A stretch of DNA of 64,000 nt from Morganella morganii (lineage in GTDB: Bacteria; Pseudomonadota; Gammaproteobacteria; Enterobacterales; Enterobacteriaceae). The notes under the pieces are model-generated. The model did not search any database. It was not told the DNA's origin and was given only the letters and a program-made list of their open reading frames with translations. Shown piece after piece: positions 54,661 through 63,010 of the stretch. Location of the stretch: the NCBI RefSeq assembly GCF_019243775.1, contig NZ_CP069157.1, positions 682,001 through 746,000 of the forward strand, written 5' to 3'. The number at the start of each line of letters is the position of its first letter. Positions within the stretch are counted from its first letter, which is position 1. The translations under genes were made by a program, and so were the position numbers.

Positions 54661-55315
54661 AATCCTCTTTTTCCTGCTCTTTCGCTTCCTGGATTATCTC
54701 TTTATCCGTTTTGGCCCGCTTTTTCTTCAGCTTCTGCCAGATACGGCTTTCCTGTCCGCGCCACAACCGCTGAATATTGTCATGATGGCGGATAAGCACC
54801 AGGCAGGAGAGCATGGCAACCGGGAAGGTAAACTCCGGTTTGAACCACCAGACATAAAACGGTGCTACCAGCGCACTGACAATCGCGCCTAATGATGAGT
54901 AACCACTCAGCAGCACGGTCAGCAGCCAGGTTCCGGCGACCAGTCCGGTCAGATCCCAGCCGATGGCGGCAATCGAACCAAATGCCGTTGCCACGCCTTT
55001 TCCGCCTTTAAAGTGGAAAAATACCGGATAAATATGGCCTAAACAGGCGGCAATGGCGATAATGCCGAGGTAAAAATACGGTATTTGCAGGAGGTAAGCG
55101 AGCCAGACCGGCAGCATACCCTTGAGTACGTCGCAGATAAGGACACCGGCAGCCGCCAGTTTGCCGCCGATGCGCAGCACGTTGGTCGCCCCCGGGTTTC
55201 CGGAGCCGTGATGCCGCGGATCCGGCAGTCCCGCAAGACGGCAGATCAGGATCGCACTGGAAATTGATCCCAGCAGATAAGCGAAGATGATCATACCAAG
55301 CGCGATTCCACTCAT
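54659..55315 (-). CDS. plsY: Glycerol-3-phosphate acyltransferase PlsY
   Basis: 218-aa inner-membrane acyltransferase (E. coli 205) that uses acyl-phosphate from PlsX to make lysophosphatidic acid. Five or so helices are visible. Motifs are [27 protein letters not shown] (motif 1), and [21 protein letters not shown] (motif 2). The C-terminus is longer and highly charged ([21 protein letters not shown]). It converges on tsaD and is divergent from folB. Confidence 0.96.
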   Translation of the reverse strand: MSGIALGMIIFAYLLGSISSAILICRLAGLPDPRHHGSGNPGATNVLRIGGKLAAAGVLICDVLKGMLPVWLAYLLQIPYFYLGIIAIAACLGHIYPVFFHFKGGKGVATAFGSIAAIGWDLTGLVAGTWLLTVLLSGYSSLGAIVSALVAPFYVWWFKPEFTFPVAMLSCLVLIRHHDNIQRLWRGQESRIWQKLKKKRAKTDKEIIQEAKEQEKED

Positions 55316-55424
55316 GCTTCTCTCCTGACAGACGGTAAATTACAGTTATTGGCCTCCATGGATAATACGCATATTTCATGGGAAGTGATATCCGATGAGC
55401 ATAAAAAAAACGAGGTAAATGCGG

Positions 55425-55778
55425 ATGGATGTTGTTTTTATTAAGAAACTTGTTGTTTTTACAACGATTGGTGCTTACGACTGGGAAAAGGATATTACGC
55501 AGAAATTAGTGCTCGATATCGAAATGCACTGGGATAACAAACGCGCATCTGAGAGTGACGATGTGGAACATTGTCTCGATTATGCCAGCGTCAGCACTGC
55601 AATTCTGGATTATGTGCAGACAAGACAGTTCGCTCTGGTGGAACGTGTGGCGGAAGAAGTGGCGTCATTATTACTGACTGAGTTCGGCACCCCTTGGGTT
55701 CGTATCCGCGTGGCCAAACCGGGTGCGGTGGCACAGGCGGAAGAAGTGGGTGTCATTATTGAACGAAGTGCGGCCTGA
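55425..55778 (+). CDS. folB: Dihydroneopterin aldolase
   Basis: 117-aa enzyme of folate synthesis that cleaves dihydroneopterin to 6-hydroxymethyl-dihydropterin (E. coli 122 aa). It starts MDVVFIKKLVVFTTIGAYDWE and shows the active-site Glu region TIGAYDWEKDITQKLVLDIEM and the Lys in RVAKPGAVAQAEEVGVIIER. GAGG is better spaced for the ATG at 55425 than for the one at 55419. Divergent from plsY. Confidence 0.95.
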   Translation: MDVVFIKKLVVFTTIGAYDWEKDITQKLVLDIEMHWDNKRASESDDVEHCLDYASVSTAILDYVQTRQFALVERVAEEVASLLLTEFGTPWVRIRVAKPGAVAQAEEVGVIIERSAA

Positions 55779-55870
55779 TGTTGTCATAATGCCGTCAGCG
55801 GAACTGTCATAAAAGCGCTGAGGGTGTCATGAAATTGTCACACTTGCGTCATATGCTGTTCTCCGTATCC

Positions 55871-55900
55871 GGCATTCCCGCGTCCGGGAGTGCCTTATTT
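55871..55900 (+). terminator. Terminator after folB
   Basis: GGCATTCCCG pairs with CGGGAGTGCC (one mismatch) with a 4-nt loop, followed by TTATTTTAT. It lies between folB and uppP. Confidence 0.7.
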
Positions 55901-55922
55901 TATCTGCCATACAGGGCGTTAT

Positions 55923-56744
55923 ATGGGCGATATCACAAGTTTACTGCATGCATTGATTCTCGGGGTTGTTGAAGGATTAACCGAATTTCTGCCGGTGTCA
56001 TCAACCGGTCATATGATTATTGTTGCTGAGCTTATCGGCTTTACCGGCGATAAAGCAAAAACGTTTGAAGTGGTTATCCAGCTCGGTTCCATCCTGGCGG
56101 TGGTTTTCCTGTTCTGGCGGCGGATGTTTGCCCTTATCGGTATTCACTTCGGCCGGGTTCCCCATGAAGGACAGACTCAGGGAAAACTGAATTTACTCCA
56201 CATTATTATTGCTATGTTACCGGCGGTGGTTCTCGGTTTACTGCTGCGGGATCAGATTAAGTCTCTGTTTAATCCGGTGAATGTGATGTACGCGCTGGTT
56301 GCGGGCGGTATCCTGCTGATTGTGGCTGAAGTCTTTAAGCCGAAGAAGGTGCAGGCTACTGGTCTTGATGATATCAGCTACCGTCAGGCGTTTGCCATCG
56401 GCTGTTTCCAGTGCCTGGCTCTGTGGCCGGGATTCTCCCGTTCGGGTGCCACCATCTCCGGCGGTATGCTGATGGGGATCAACCGTTACACTGCATCAGA
56501 GTTTTCCTTTATTCTGGCCGTACCGATGATGATGGGCGCGACAGCACTGGATTTATACAAGAGCTGGCATTTCCTGAGCAACTCGGATATTCCGATGTTT
56601 GCGGTCGGTTTCCTGGCTGCGTTTATTGTGGCGCTGATTGCCATGAAAACCTTCCTGTCACTGATTAAACGTATCTCCTTTATCCCGTTTGCTATCTACC
56701 GCTTTATTGTGGCTGCTGCCGTTTACGTGGTGTTTGTCCACTGA
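55923..56744 (+). CDS. uppP: Undecaprenyl-diphosphate phosphatase (UppP/BacA)
   Basis: 273-aa polytopic inner-membrane phosphatase (E. coli 273) that regenerates undecaprenyl phosphate for cell-wall synthesis and gives bacitracin tolerance. The family motifs are [17 protein letters not shown] near the N-terminus and [15 protein letters not shown]. The ATG at 55923 ([14 protein letters not shown]) follows AGGG; an 11-codon upstream extension in frame is unlikely. Confidence 0.97.
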   Translation: MGDITSLLHALILGVVEGLTEFLPVSSTGHMIIVAELIGFTGDKAKTFEVVIQLGSILAVVFLFWRRMFALIGIHFGRVPHEGQTQGKLNLLHIIIAMLPAVVLGLLLRDQIKSLFNPVNVMYALVAGGILLIVAEVFKPKKVQATGLDDISYRQAFAIGCFQCLALWPGFSRSGATISGGMLMGINRYTASEFSFILAVPMMMGATALDLYKSWHFLSNSDIPMFAVGFLAAFIVALIAMKTFLSLIKRISFIPFAIYRFIVAAAVYVVFVH

Positions 56745-56765
56745 GTTTCGCGTAAACACATCACT

Positions 56766-56801
56766 CTTTGCGCAGGGAAAATCCATCTGACCTGCGCAAA
56801 G
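56766..56801 (+). repeat. 11-bp-stem hairpin downstream of uppP
   Basis: CTTTGCGCAGG pairs perfectly with CCTGCGCAAAG around a 14-nt loop, 21 bp after the uppP stop, without a T run. It is probably part of the 3' end of the uppP transcript. Confidence 0.55.
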
Positions 56802-56850
56802 TCAAAGCGGGCACTCCGCAGATTTGCTACTAATATAATTAATAACGGAT

Positions 56851-56895
56851 ACATAAAAGCTGGTAATGGTTTACCGGCTTTTATGTGTAATATTT
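56851..56895 (+). terminator. Long-stem hairpin/terminator between uppP and hypB
   Basis: 16-bp stem (one G-T pair): ACATAAAAGCTGGTAA with TTACCGGCTTTTATGT around a TGGT loop, followed by a T-rich stretch. It separates uppP from the hyp genes and ends about 115 bp before hypB. Confidence 0.6.
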
Positions 56896-57001
56896 TATTT
56901 ATGTTGACTGCCCGACACAGCGTGATCAGATGCTCCGCACCTGTCACGAGTCTGACCACAATGCCGCGCCGGAGCCAATAAATCGAGCAGGAGTCAGGAT
57001 T

Positions 57002-58099
57002 ATGTGCAGCACATGCGGTTGCAGCGAAGGAAACGTGCAGATTGAAGGTCACAGCCACGACCACCACGGCCATGATCACCATCATCATGAACATGACAAC
57101 CATTCCCGCCCCGTCATCATTCATCACCACCACTATCATCATAACGGCGATGTGAATCACTATTATTATGACGGCCGTGAAGCCGGTGAAGAGCATGCTC
57201 ACGGATACAGTCATGAGCACAGCCACGGACATGAACACACTCATGATCACGGGCACGGCCACAGCCATTCTCATGAGCACGAACATGCTCACGACCATCA
57301 TCATTCACATGAACACGACCACGGTCATGACCATGCAGCGGCTTTTGCGCCGGTAATTGATAAAGACAATATGCATTACGGGATGGGCGAAGCGGGCACA
57401 CACGCGCCGGGCCTGACCCAGAAACGGATGGTGCAGATTGAGATGGGGGTGCTGGATAAAAACAACCAAATCGCCGTCCATAACCGCGAACATTTACAGG
57501 AGCAGGGCATTCTGGCGCTGAACCTGGTATCCAGTCCCGGCTCCGGCAAAACCACATTACTGACCCGCACACTCAATTACCTGAAAGACAAAGTTCCATG
57601 TGCTGTGATTGAAGGCGACCAGCAAACCACCAATGATGCTGAGCGGATCCGCGCAACCGGCGTACCGGCGATTCAGGTCAATACCGGCAAAGGGTGTCAC
57701 CTGGATGCGCAGATGGTGCATGACGCCATGCATCACCTCGGACTGAAAGATAACAGCCTGTTATTTATCGAAAATGTCGGTAACCTGGTCTGCCCTGCCG
57801 GTTTTGATCTGGGTGAGCAGCATAAAGTGGCAATTCTGTCAGTAACAGAAGGTGAAGATAAACCACTGAAATACCCGCATATGTTTGCTGCCGCAGACCT
57901 GATGCTGATTAACAAAATCGACCTGCTGCCGTATGTGAATGTCAATATTGAAGCCTGTGTGAATGCGGCACGCCGTGTGAATCCGGATATCGATGTCATT
58001 GTTCTGTCTGCCACTACCGGTGAAGGAATGGATGAATGGGTTGCCTGGTTACAGGAGCGCCTGAGCAAGGTGAATCAGCAGCGCGGTGCGGCGGAATAA
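57002..58099 (+). CDS. hypB: Hydrogenase nickel incorporation GTPase HypB, His-rich form
   Basis: 365-aa GTPase (E. coli 290) that supplies nickel to [NiFe] hydrogenases with HypA/HybF. The N-terminal high-affinity nickel motif CSTCGC follows the start Met. Residues about 17-120 are extremely His-rich, with roughly 40 His mostly in HEH, HGH and HDH patterns; this is the nickel-storage type known from rhizobial HypB. The GTPase domain has [11 protein letters not shown] (P-loop), [14 protein letters not shown] and [13 protein letters not shown] at 57002 follows AGGAG. Start of hypBDE, about 24 kb from hybF. Confidence 0.96.
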   Translation: MCSTCGCSEGNVQIEGHSHDHHGHDHHHHEHDNHSRPVIIHHHHYHHNGDVNHYYYDGREAGEEHAHGYSHEHSHGHEHTHDHGHGHSHSHEHEHAHDHHHSHEHDHGHDHAAAFAPVIDKDNMHYGMGEAGTHAPGLTQKRMVQIEMGVLDKNNQIAVHNREHLQEQGILALNLVSSPGSGKTTLLTRTLNYLKDKVPCAVIEGDQQTTNDAERIRATGVPAIQVNTGKGCHLDAQMVHDAMHHLGLKDNSLLFIENVGNLVCPAGFDLGEQHKVAILSVTEGEDKPLKYPHMFAAADLMLINKIDLLPYVNVNIEACVNAARRVNPDIDVIVLSATTGEGMDEWVAWLQERLSKVNQQRGAAE

Positions 58100-58108
58100 G
58101 GGATTTCT

Positions 58109-59239
58109 ATGCGTTTTGTTGATGAGTTCCGTGATCCGGCACTGGCAGAAAAACTGCTGGCGCAGATCCGGGAAGAGATGGCTTCGTGGCCGCATCCGCT
58201 GAAACAGCCTTTGCAGATTATGGAGGTGTGCGGCGGTCATACTCACGCCATCTTTAAGTTCGGGCTGGATAAACTGCTGCCCGATTCCGTGGAATTTGTT
58301 CACGGGCCGGGCTGCCCGGTCTGTGTGCTGCCGATGGGGCGTATTGATGCCTGTCTGGAAATCGCGGCCCGCCCGGGGGTGATTTTCTGCACTTTCGGGG
58401 ATGCCATGCGTGTTCCCGGTCGCGGCGGTTCGCTGCTGGATGCCCGCCGTCACGGCAGCGACATCCGCATTGTCTATTCCCCGCTGGATGCACTGACTAT
58501 TGCCCGCGATAATCCGGATAAAGAGGTCGTCTTCTTCGCCCTTGGTTTTGAAACCACCATGCCGGGTACGGCGGCCACGTTACAGCTGGCGAAAAAAAGC
58601 GGACTGATAAATTTCACCGTTTTTTGTCAGCACATCACCATTATCCCGACGCTGCGCACACTGCTGGAGCAGAAAGATGTGTTTATCGACGGCTTTATCG
58701 CGCCGGGGCACGTCAGTATGGTGATTGGCTGCACGCCGTATCAGCCGCTGTGTGATGAATTCGCCAAACCGTTTGTGGTGACCGGCTTTGAGCCGCTGGA
58801 TCTGCTGACAGCTATTCTGATGGTTATCCGCCAGCTGAAAAAGCAGGCACAGGACAAACACGCGCCGATGGCGGTGGAAAATCAGTACAGCCGCATTGTG
58901 CCGGAGCAGGGAAATCTGCTGGCACAGAAAGCACTGGCGGAAGTCTTTGAACTGAAAGCCAGCAGTGAGTGGCGCGGACTGGGTAATATCGCGGACTCCG
59001 GTATTCAGCTGACACCGGCTTACTATGAATTTGATGCTGAACGCCGCTTCCGGCCGCAGCCGCAGTCTGTTGCCGATAACCCGCAGGCGCGATGCGGGGA
59101 TGTATTAACAGGCCGCTGCAAACCGGCGGACTGTCCGCTGTTCAGCAACGCATGCACACCGGAAACGGCACTCGGCGCACTGATGGTCTCCTCTGAAGGG
59201 GCTTGCGCAGCTTATTATCAGTATCGGCGCGGAGAATAA
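58109..59239 (+). CDS. hypD: Hydrogenase Fe-ligand assembly protein HypD
   Basis: 376-aa 4Fe-4S scaffold (E. coli 373) where, with HypC/HybG, the Fe(CN)2CO moiety is built. Conserved motifs are EVCGGHTHAIFKFGL, VHGPGCPVCVLP, FFALGFETTMPGTA and FQHITIIPTLR-like CQHITIIPTLRTLL. The C-terminal cluster cysteines are in ARCGDVLTGRCKPADCPLF. It directly follows hypB with a 9-bp gap; the hypC gene that normally lies between them is missing. Confidence 0.96.
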   Translation: MRFVDEFRDPALAEKLLAQIREEMASWPHPLKQPLQIMEVCGGHTHAIFKFGLDKLLPDSVEFVHGPGCPVCVLPMGRIDACLEIAARPGVIFCTFGDAMRVPGRGGSLLDARRHGSDIRIVYSPLDALTIARDNPDKEVVFFALGFETTMPGTAATLQLAKKSGLINFTVFCQHITIIPTLRTLLEQKDVFIDGFIAPGHVSMVIGCTPYQPLCDEFAKPFVVTGFEPLDLLTAILMVIRQLKKQAQDKHAPMAVENQYSRIVPEQGNLLAQKALAEVFELKASSEWRGLGNIADSGIQLTPAYYEFDAERRFRPQPQSVADNPQARCGDVLTGRCKPADCPLFSNACTPETALGALMVSSEGACAAYYQYRRGE

Positions 59240-59240
59240 C

Positions 59241-60260
59241 ATGAAACCTATTACTGAAATCACCCTGGCCCAGGGCAACGGCGGACAGGGGATGCAGCAA
59301 CTGATTGACTCCCTGTTTTTGCAGGCATTTTCCAATCCGTATCTGAATGAAAAAGAAGATCAGGCACGAATACCGCTGGCGGAATTACAGGCCGCCGGTG
59401 ATCGTCTGGCGTTCAGCACCGACAGCTATGTCATTGATCCGATTATTTTTCCCGGCGGCAATATCGGCAAACTGGCCGTGTGCGGCACAGCGAATGATCT
59501 GTCTGTCGGTGGCGCAATCCCGCGCTACCTCTCCTGTGGATTTATCCTTGAGGAGGGGTTGTCGTTTGACATTCTCTCTCAGCTGGTCAGCAGTATGGCG
59601 GAAGCCGCAAAAGCCAACGGTATTCAGATTGTGACCGGTGACACCAAAGTGGTGCCGCGCGGTGCGGCAGACAAAGTGTTTATCAATACCGCCGGTATCG
59701 GTGTGATCCCGCATCAGTTGAACTGGGCAGCAGCACAATGCCGTCCGGGGGATAAAATTATTGTCAGCGGCACACTGGGTGATCATGGTGCGGCGATCCT
59801 CAATCTGCGCGAGAACCTCGGGCTGGATGCTGATCTGCGCAGCGACTGTGCGGTTCTGGAGCCGATGCTTGCACCTTTGCGGGCGATTGACGGCATCAGA
59901 GCTGTCCGTGATGCCACCCGTGGCGGCGTCACCGCTATCCTGCATGAGTTTGCCGATGCTTCACAGTGCGGTATGAATATCGAAGAACAGAAACTGCCGC
60001 TGAAAACTGCAGTACGTGGTGTGTGCGAGCTGTTGGGGCTGGAGGCACTCAATTTTGCCAATGAAGGTAAAGTGGTGATTGTCACAGCCCCGGAAGCCGA
60101 AGCCGCCGTGCTGGCAGCCCTCCGTAACAGCCCTCTGGGTCAGGACGCCTGTACCATCGGGCAGGTAACAGAAGCAAAACAGGTGAAAGTGCAGGGGATT
60201 TTCGGCGCGACCAGGCTGTTGGATCTTCCGTATAACGAGCCGCTGCCCCGCATCTGCTGA
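59241..60260 (+). CDS. hypE: Hydrogenase cyanide-ligand synthesis protein HypE
   Basis: 339-aa PurM-like protein (E. coli HypE 336 after correction). It dehydrates the carbamoyl group delivered by HypF on its C-terminal Cys to the thiocyanate that provides CN to iron. The C-terminus ends PRIC, with the essential Cys as last residue. Other motifs are LAQGNGGQGMQQLI, AFSTDSYVIDPIIFPGGNIG and VRDATRGGVTAILHE. It starts one base after hypD. hypF is not in the window. Confidence 0.96.
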   Translation: MKPITEITLAQGNGGQGMQQLIDSLFLQAFSNPYLNEKEDQARIPLAELQAAGDRLAFSTDSYVIDPIIFPGGNIGKLAVCGTANDLSVGGAIPRYLSCGFILEEGLSFDILSQLVSSMAEAAKANGIQIVTGDTKVVPRGAADKVFINTAGIGVIPHQLNWAAAQCRPGDKIIVSGTLGDHGAAILNLRENLGLDADLRSDCAVLEPMLAPLRAIDGIRAVRDATRGGVTAILHEFADASQCGMNIEEQKLPLKTAVRGVCELLGLEALNFANEGKVVIVTAPEAEAAVLAALRNSPLGQDACTIGQVTEAKQVKVQGIFGATRLLDLPYNEPLPRIC

Positions 60261-60266
60261 TCTGCG

Positions 60267-60394
60267 AATCTGCGTCATCCTCCGGCCTGTGGCTGTGTTG
60301 GCTTCGTTCGGCTACCCCGGTCACATACTGGTGTATGCTCCCGGGGATATCCTCACTTCGCCGCCTTGCCACAAACCGGATGATTTAGCAGATT
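60267..60394. repeat. ERIC-like intergenic repeat
   Basis: 128-bp imperfect palindrome. The ends are AATCTGC...ATC-TCCGG--TGTGGC in inverted orientation. The centre CCCCGGTCACATAC...GTATGCTCCCGGGG resembles the ERIC core CCCCAGTCACTTAC...GTAAGCTCCTGGGG, and GTTGGCTTCGTTCG resembles the adjacent ERIC sequence. Length and centre match the 127-bp ERIC family; the outer ends are diverged. It starts 7 bp past the hypE stop. Confidence 0.75.
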
Positions 60395-60437
60395 GATTTT
60401 TCTGTTTTCTGTTTTTAACAGAGTTGAAGTACATGAG

Positions 60438-60536
60438 GGGTTAACCGGCAAAAAAAGGAAAGCGTCAAGCGCCAGGGATGGCGCGATCCGAGCGAACAAG
60501 GATGTGTCAGCGTCTTTCCGCTTTGCCGGTTATCCC
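60438..60536. repeat. 99-bp inverted-repeat element (MITE-like)
   Basis: 15-bp ends GGGTTAACCGGCAAA and TTTGCCGGTTATCCC are inverted repeats with one mismatch. The interior has CAAGCGCCAGGGATGGCGCG, itself a short palindrome, and a GAGCGAACAAGGATG segment. It encodes no protein. A partial relative at 60608-60651 shares CCGGTAAAAAAA-GAAAGC and AAGCGCC. Confidence 0.6.
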
Positions 60537-60756
60537 GCTGCCCGAATCTGAAAGAAGATGGTTTGATGTTTTATTCTTTTCGGCACACAGTGAGTATTCA
60601 GAAGACCTGACCGGTAAAAAAAAGAAAGCATAAAGCGCCGAGGACATGCCAGTATTTTTAAAAATATTAATAAGCGAATTATCTTATACAGGAGTATGAT
60701 TCTCCGGTGGATCACATATAAAGATCCTACTGGTACACACGTACTCCGACATCGAT

Positions 60757-60781
60757 TCCCGACGCTGTCGGGATTTTTTTT
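60757..60781 (+). terminator. Intrinsic terminator abutting yedE
   Basis: TCCCGAC/GTCGGGA stem with a 3-nt loop and eight T. The yedE ATG lies 9 nt beyond the T run, so this either ends a short upstream transcript or attenuates yedE. Confidence 0.85.
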
Positions 60782-60790
60782 GGTAAAAAA

Positions 60791-62002
60791 ATGAACTGGT
60801 CTACATTTAAATCAACGTATCTTGTCAGGTTCTGGCAGCCGTTGCCCGCAGTGATCGCCGCCGGCATCTTATCCGCATACTACTTCGGATTAACAGGCAC
60901 ATTCTGGGCGGTCACCGGAGAGTTTACGCGCTGGGGCGGACACATTCTGCAACTGTTCGGTGCTCATCCGGAAAACTGGGGGTATTTTAAGGTGATCGGT
61001 TTGCAGGGCTCGCCCCTGGATCGTATCGACGGCATGATGATTATCGGTATGTTTGCCGGTTGTATCGCCGCTGCCTTATGGGCTAACAACGTCAAAATCC
61101 GCCTTCCGCAACACAAAATCCGTATCTGGCAGGCCGTTATCGGCGGCATTATCGCCGGTTTCGGGGCACGTCTTGCAATGGGGTGTAACCTGGCAGCCTT
61201 CTTTACCGGTATCCCGCAATTCTCCCTCCATGCCTGGTTCTTTGCACTGGCAACCGCCGCAGGCTCTTACTTCGGCGCAAAATTTACGCTGCTGCCGATG
61301 TTCCGCATTCCGGTCAAACTGCAAAAAGTCAGCAAAGCCTCACCGCTGACACAGGATTTGCAGCGGGCGAAACGCCGTTTTCGTCTTGGTATGCTGATCT
61401 TCCTGCTGTGTGTCACCTGGTCTCTGTTCACGCTGTTTAAATCCCCGAAACTCGGCATGGCAATGCTGTTTGGCATCGGGTTTGGTCTGCTGATTGAACG
61501 GGCGCAAATCTGTTTTACCTCCGCGTTCCGTGATGTCTGGATCACCGGGCGTACCCAGATGGCGAAAGCGATTATCCTCGGTATGGCGGTCAGTGCCATC
61601 GGCATCTACAGCTATGTGCAACTGGGCGCAGAGCCGAAAATCTTCTGGGCAGGCCCTAACGCCGTGATCGGCGGACTGCTGTTCGGCTTCGGTATTGTGC
61701 TGGCAGGGGGTTGTGAAACCGGCTGGATGTACCGTGCCGTGGAAGGTCAGGTGCATTTCTGGTGGGTCGGTCTGGGCAATATTATCGGCGCGACGATCCT
61801 GGCTTATTACTGGGATTCCGTGGCACCGTGGCTGGCGACTGACTACGACAAAGTCAACCTGCTGGATACCTTCGGCCCGGCTGGTGGTCTGCTGGTTACT
61901 TACGGATTACTCGCCTTTGCCTTTATCCTGTTACTGATGTGGGAGAAACGTTTCTTCCGCCGGAAAAACCAGGCTGACACTGTCGCCGCTGCCGCACATT
62001 AA
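60791..62002 (+). CDS. yedE: YedE family inner-membrane (sulfur) transporter
   Basis: 403-aa polytopic protein (E. coli YedE 401 aa) of the YeeE/YedE family; YeeE (TsuA) imports thiosulfate. It has paired family cysteine motifs FGARLAMGCNLAAFFTGI, ERAQICFTSAFRDVW and VLAGGCETGWMYRA. Selenium-related roles have been suggested for YedE. The N-terminus MNWSTFKSTYLVRFW aligns with E. coli, so ATG at 60791 is right, although no Shine-Dalgarno is visible and the codon directly follows a terminator T tract. yedF follows by 10 bp. Confidence 0.95.
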   Translation: MNWSTFKSTYLVRFWQPLPAVIAAGILSAYYFGLTGTFWAVTGEFTRWGGHILQLFGAHPENWGYFKVIGLQGSPLDRIDGMMIIGMFAGCIAAALWANNVKIRLPQHKIRIWQAVIGGIIAGFGARLAMGCNLAAFFTGIPQFSLHAWFFALATAAGSYFGAKFTLLPMFRIPVKLQKVSKASPLTQDLQRAKRRFRLGMLIFLLCVTWSLFTLFKSPKLGMAMLFGIGFGLLIERAQICFTSAFRDVWITGRTQMAKAIILGMAVSAIGIYSYVQLGAEPKIFWAGPNAVIGGLLFGFGIVLAGGCETGWMYRAVEGQVHFWWVGLGNIIGATILAYYWDSVAPWLATDYDKVNLLDTFGPAGGLLVTYGLLAFAFILLLMWEKRFFRRKNQADTVAAAAH

Positions 62003-62012
62003 GGAGCACACC

Positions 62013-62258
62013 ATGAATACCGAAAATACTGCAATTGTGCCGGATTACCGGCTGGATATGGTCGGTGAGCCGTGCCCGTATCCGGCAGTGGCGACTCTTG
62101 AAGCCATGCCGTCACTGAAACCCGGAGAGATCCTGGAAGTGGTGAGTGACTGCCCGCAATCCATCAACAATATCCCGCTGGATGCCAAAAACCACGGCTA
62201 CACCGTGTTATCCATCCAGCAGGACGGGCCGACGATCCGCTATCTGATACAGAAATAA
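62013..62258 (+). CDS. yedF: TusA-like sulfur carrier family protein YedF
   Basis: 81-aa SirA/TusA-fold protein (E. coli YedF 77 aa). It has MVGEPCPYPAVATLEAM with the CPxP motif whose Cys carries persulfide in TusA. It lies 10 bp after yedE with ribosome site AAGGAG, the conserved yedEF pair; transporter plus carrier implies sulfur or selenium handling. Precise role unknown. Confidence 0.95.
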   Translation: MNTENTAIVPDYRLDMVGEPCPYPAVATLEAMPSLKPGEILEVVSDCPQSINNIPLDAKNHGYTVLSIQQDGPTIRYLIQK

Positions 62259-62293
62259 TGCAGTTCCGGGCGCCGGTTATCTGCCGGTGCCCG

Positions 62294-62923
62294 TCAGCGT
62301 TTCAGTAATGCCACCGCAGCACGGATCCGCGCCTGTACCGGGTAACCCGGTGCCGGTGGTGCCAGTTTCAGGGCAATCTGGCGCAGCGGCTCTGCCATTA
62401 CCATCGATAACAGCAAATCACTGGTTTGTGCTGCATCCGGCAGCGGCAGAAACGCCTGATGCCGGGACAGCCATTCCGCCAGCAGTGCACGTCCGCGCTC
62501 AATACCGCAGGCCTGATAGCGGGTCAGCAATAACTCCCGGCCGGGAAATTCACTGCTCAGCAGACAAAATAATCCCGCCGCCTCAGCACTGAGCACCTTG
62601 TGGCTCATGATGGTCAGGTTGTTTTCAAGCAGCTGATAAAATTCATCTTTAGTCTTTGCATCCTGCATAAACAGCGGCACAAAGGAATCCGTCCAGCCGC
62701 GCACTATCTGCTCCGCCAGATCTTCACGGTTATCAGCGAACCGGTACAGCGTCTTTTTGGAGACACCCGCCTGTTTTGCCACCGCATCCATCGTCATCGA
62801 GGAATATCCCTGTGATAACAAAAGGCTAAGTGATGCCTCCCGGATTTTTGCAATCAGTTCTTCTTCCGGAACAACCGGACGGCCACGTCCGCGGGATTCT
62901 GTGGCTGGTTCATTATTAGCCAT
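62294..62923 (-). CDS. TetR-family transcriptional regulator
   Basis: 209-aa repressor-type protein. The N-terminal helix-turn-helix lies in YSSMTMDAVAKQAGVSKKTL, followed by YRFADNREDL, the TetR signature. A C-terminal ligand-binding domain of about 140 residues follows. The start at 62923 (MANNEPATESRGRGRP) has GAGGAT upstream; an ATG at 62938 would add five residues. It is divergent from the DAPG-hydrolase-like gene across 87 bp with a long palindrome between, so it most likely represses that gene and itself. Confidence 0.9.
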   Translation of the reverse strand: MANNEPATESRGRGRPVVPEEELIAKIREASLSLLLSQGYSSMTMDAVAKQAGVSKKTLYRFADNREDLAEQIVRGWTDSFVPLFMQDAKTKDEFYQLLENNLTIMSHKVLSAEAAGLFCLLSSEFPGRELLLTRYQACGIERGRALLAEWLSRHQAFLPLPDAAQTSDLLLSMVMAEPLRQIALKLAPPAPGYPVQARIRAAVALLKR

Positions 62924-62967
62924 ACGTGCGATCCTCAATTGACAAATGCCCGTTACGGGACAATATT

Positions 62968-62996
62968 AATTAGGAAACGAATTGCGTTTCCTAATT
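62968..62996. promoter_or_regulatory. TetR-type operator, perfect palindrome
   Basis: 12-bp arms AATTAGGAAACG and CGTTTCCTAATT around a 5-nt centre, with no mismatches. It lies 14 bp upstream of the ATG of the plus-strand gene and 44 bp upstream of the tetR start. It could overlap the promoters of both. Confidence 0.8.
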
Positions 62997-63010
62997 ATGG
63001 AGTATACGTC

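Larger units (their letters stand above)
60261..60790. other. Repeat-bearing gap between hypE and yedE
   Basis: 530 bp without a gene. In order it holds an ERIC-like element (60267-60394), a 99-bp inverted-repeat element (60438-60536), a partial relative of the latter (about 60608-60651), and a candidate short transcript ending in a strong terminator (60757-60781) that abuts the yedE start. Confidence 0.6.

Noticed and set aside
56723..57304. 193-codon Met/Val-rich minus-strand ORF
   Set aside because: It is the complement of the His-codon-rich hypB segment (CAT/CAC read as ATG/GTG), an artefact of that repeat.
57050..57360. CRISPR-like or tandem-repeat array
   Set aside because: The short repeats are in-frame His-rich codons of hypB, without constant repeat units or spacers. 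No CRISPR or cas gene was seen elsewhere in the window.
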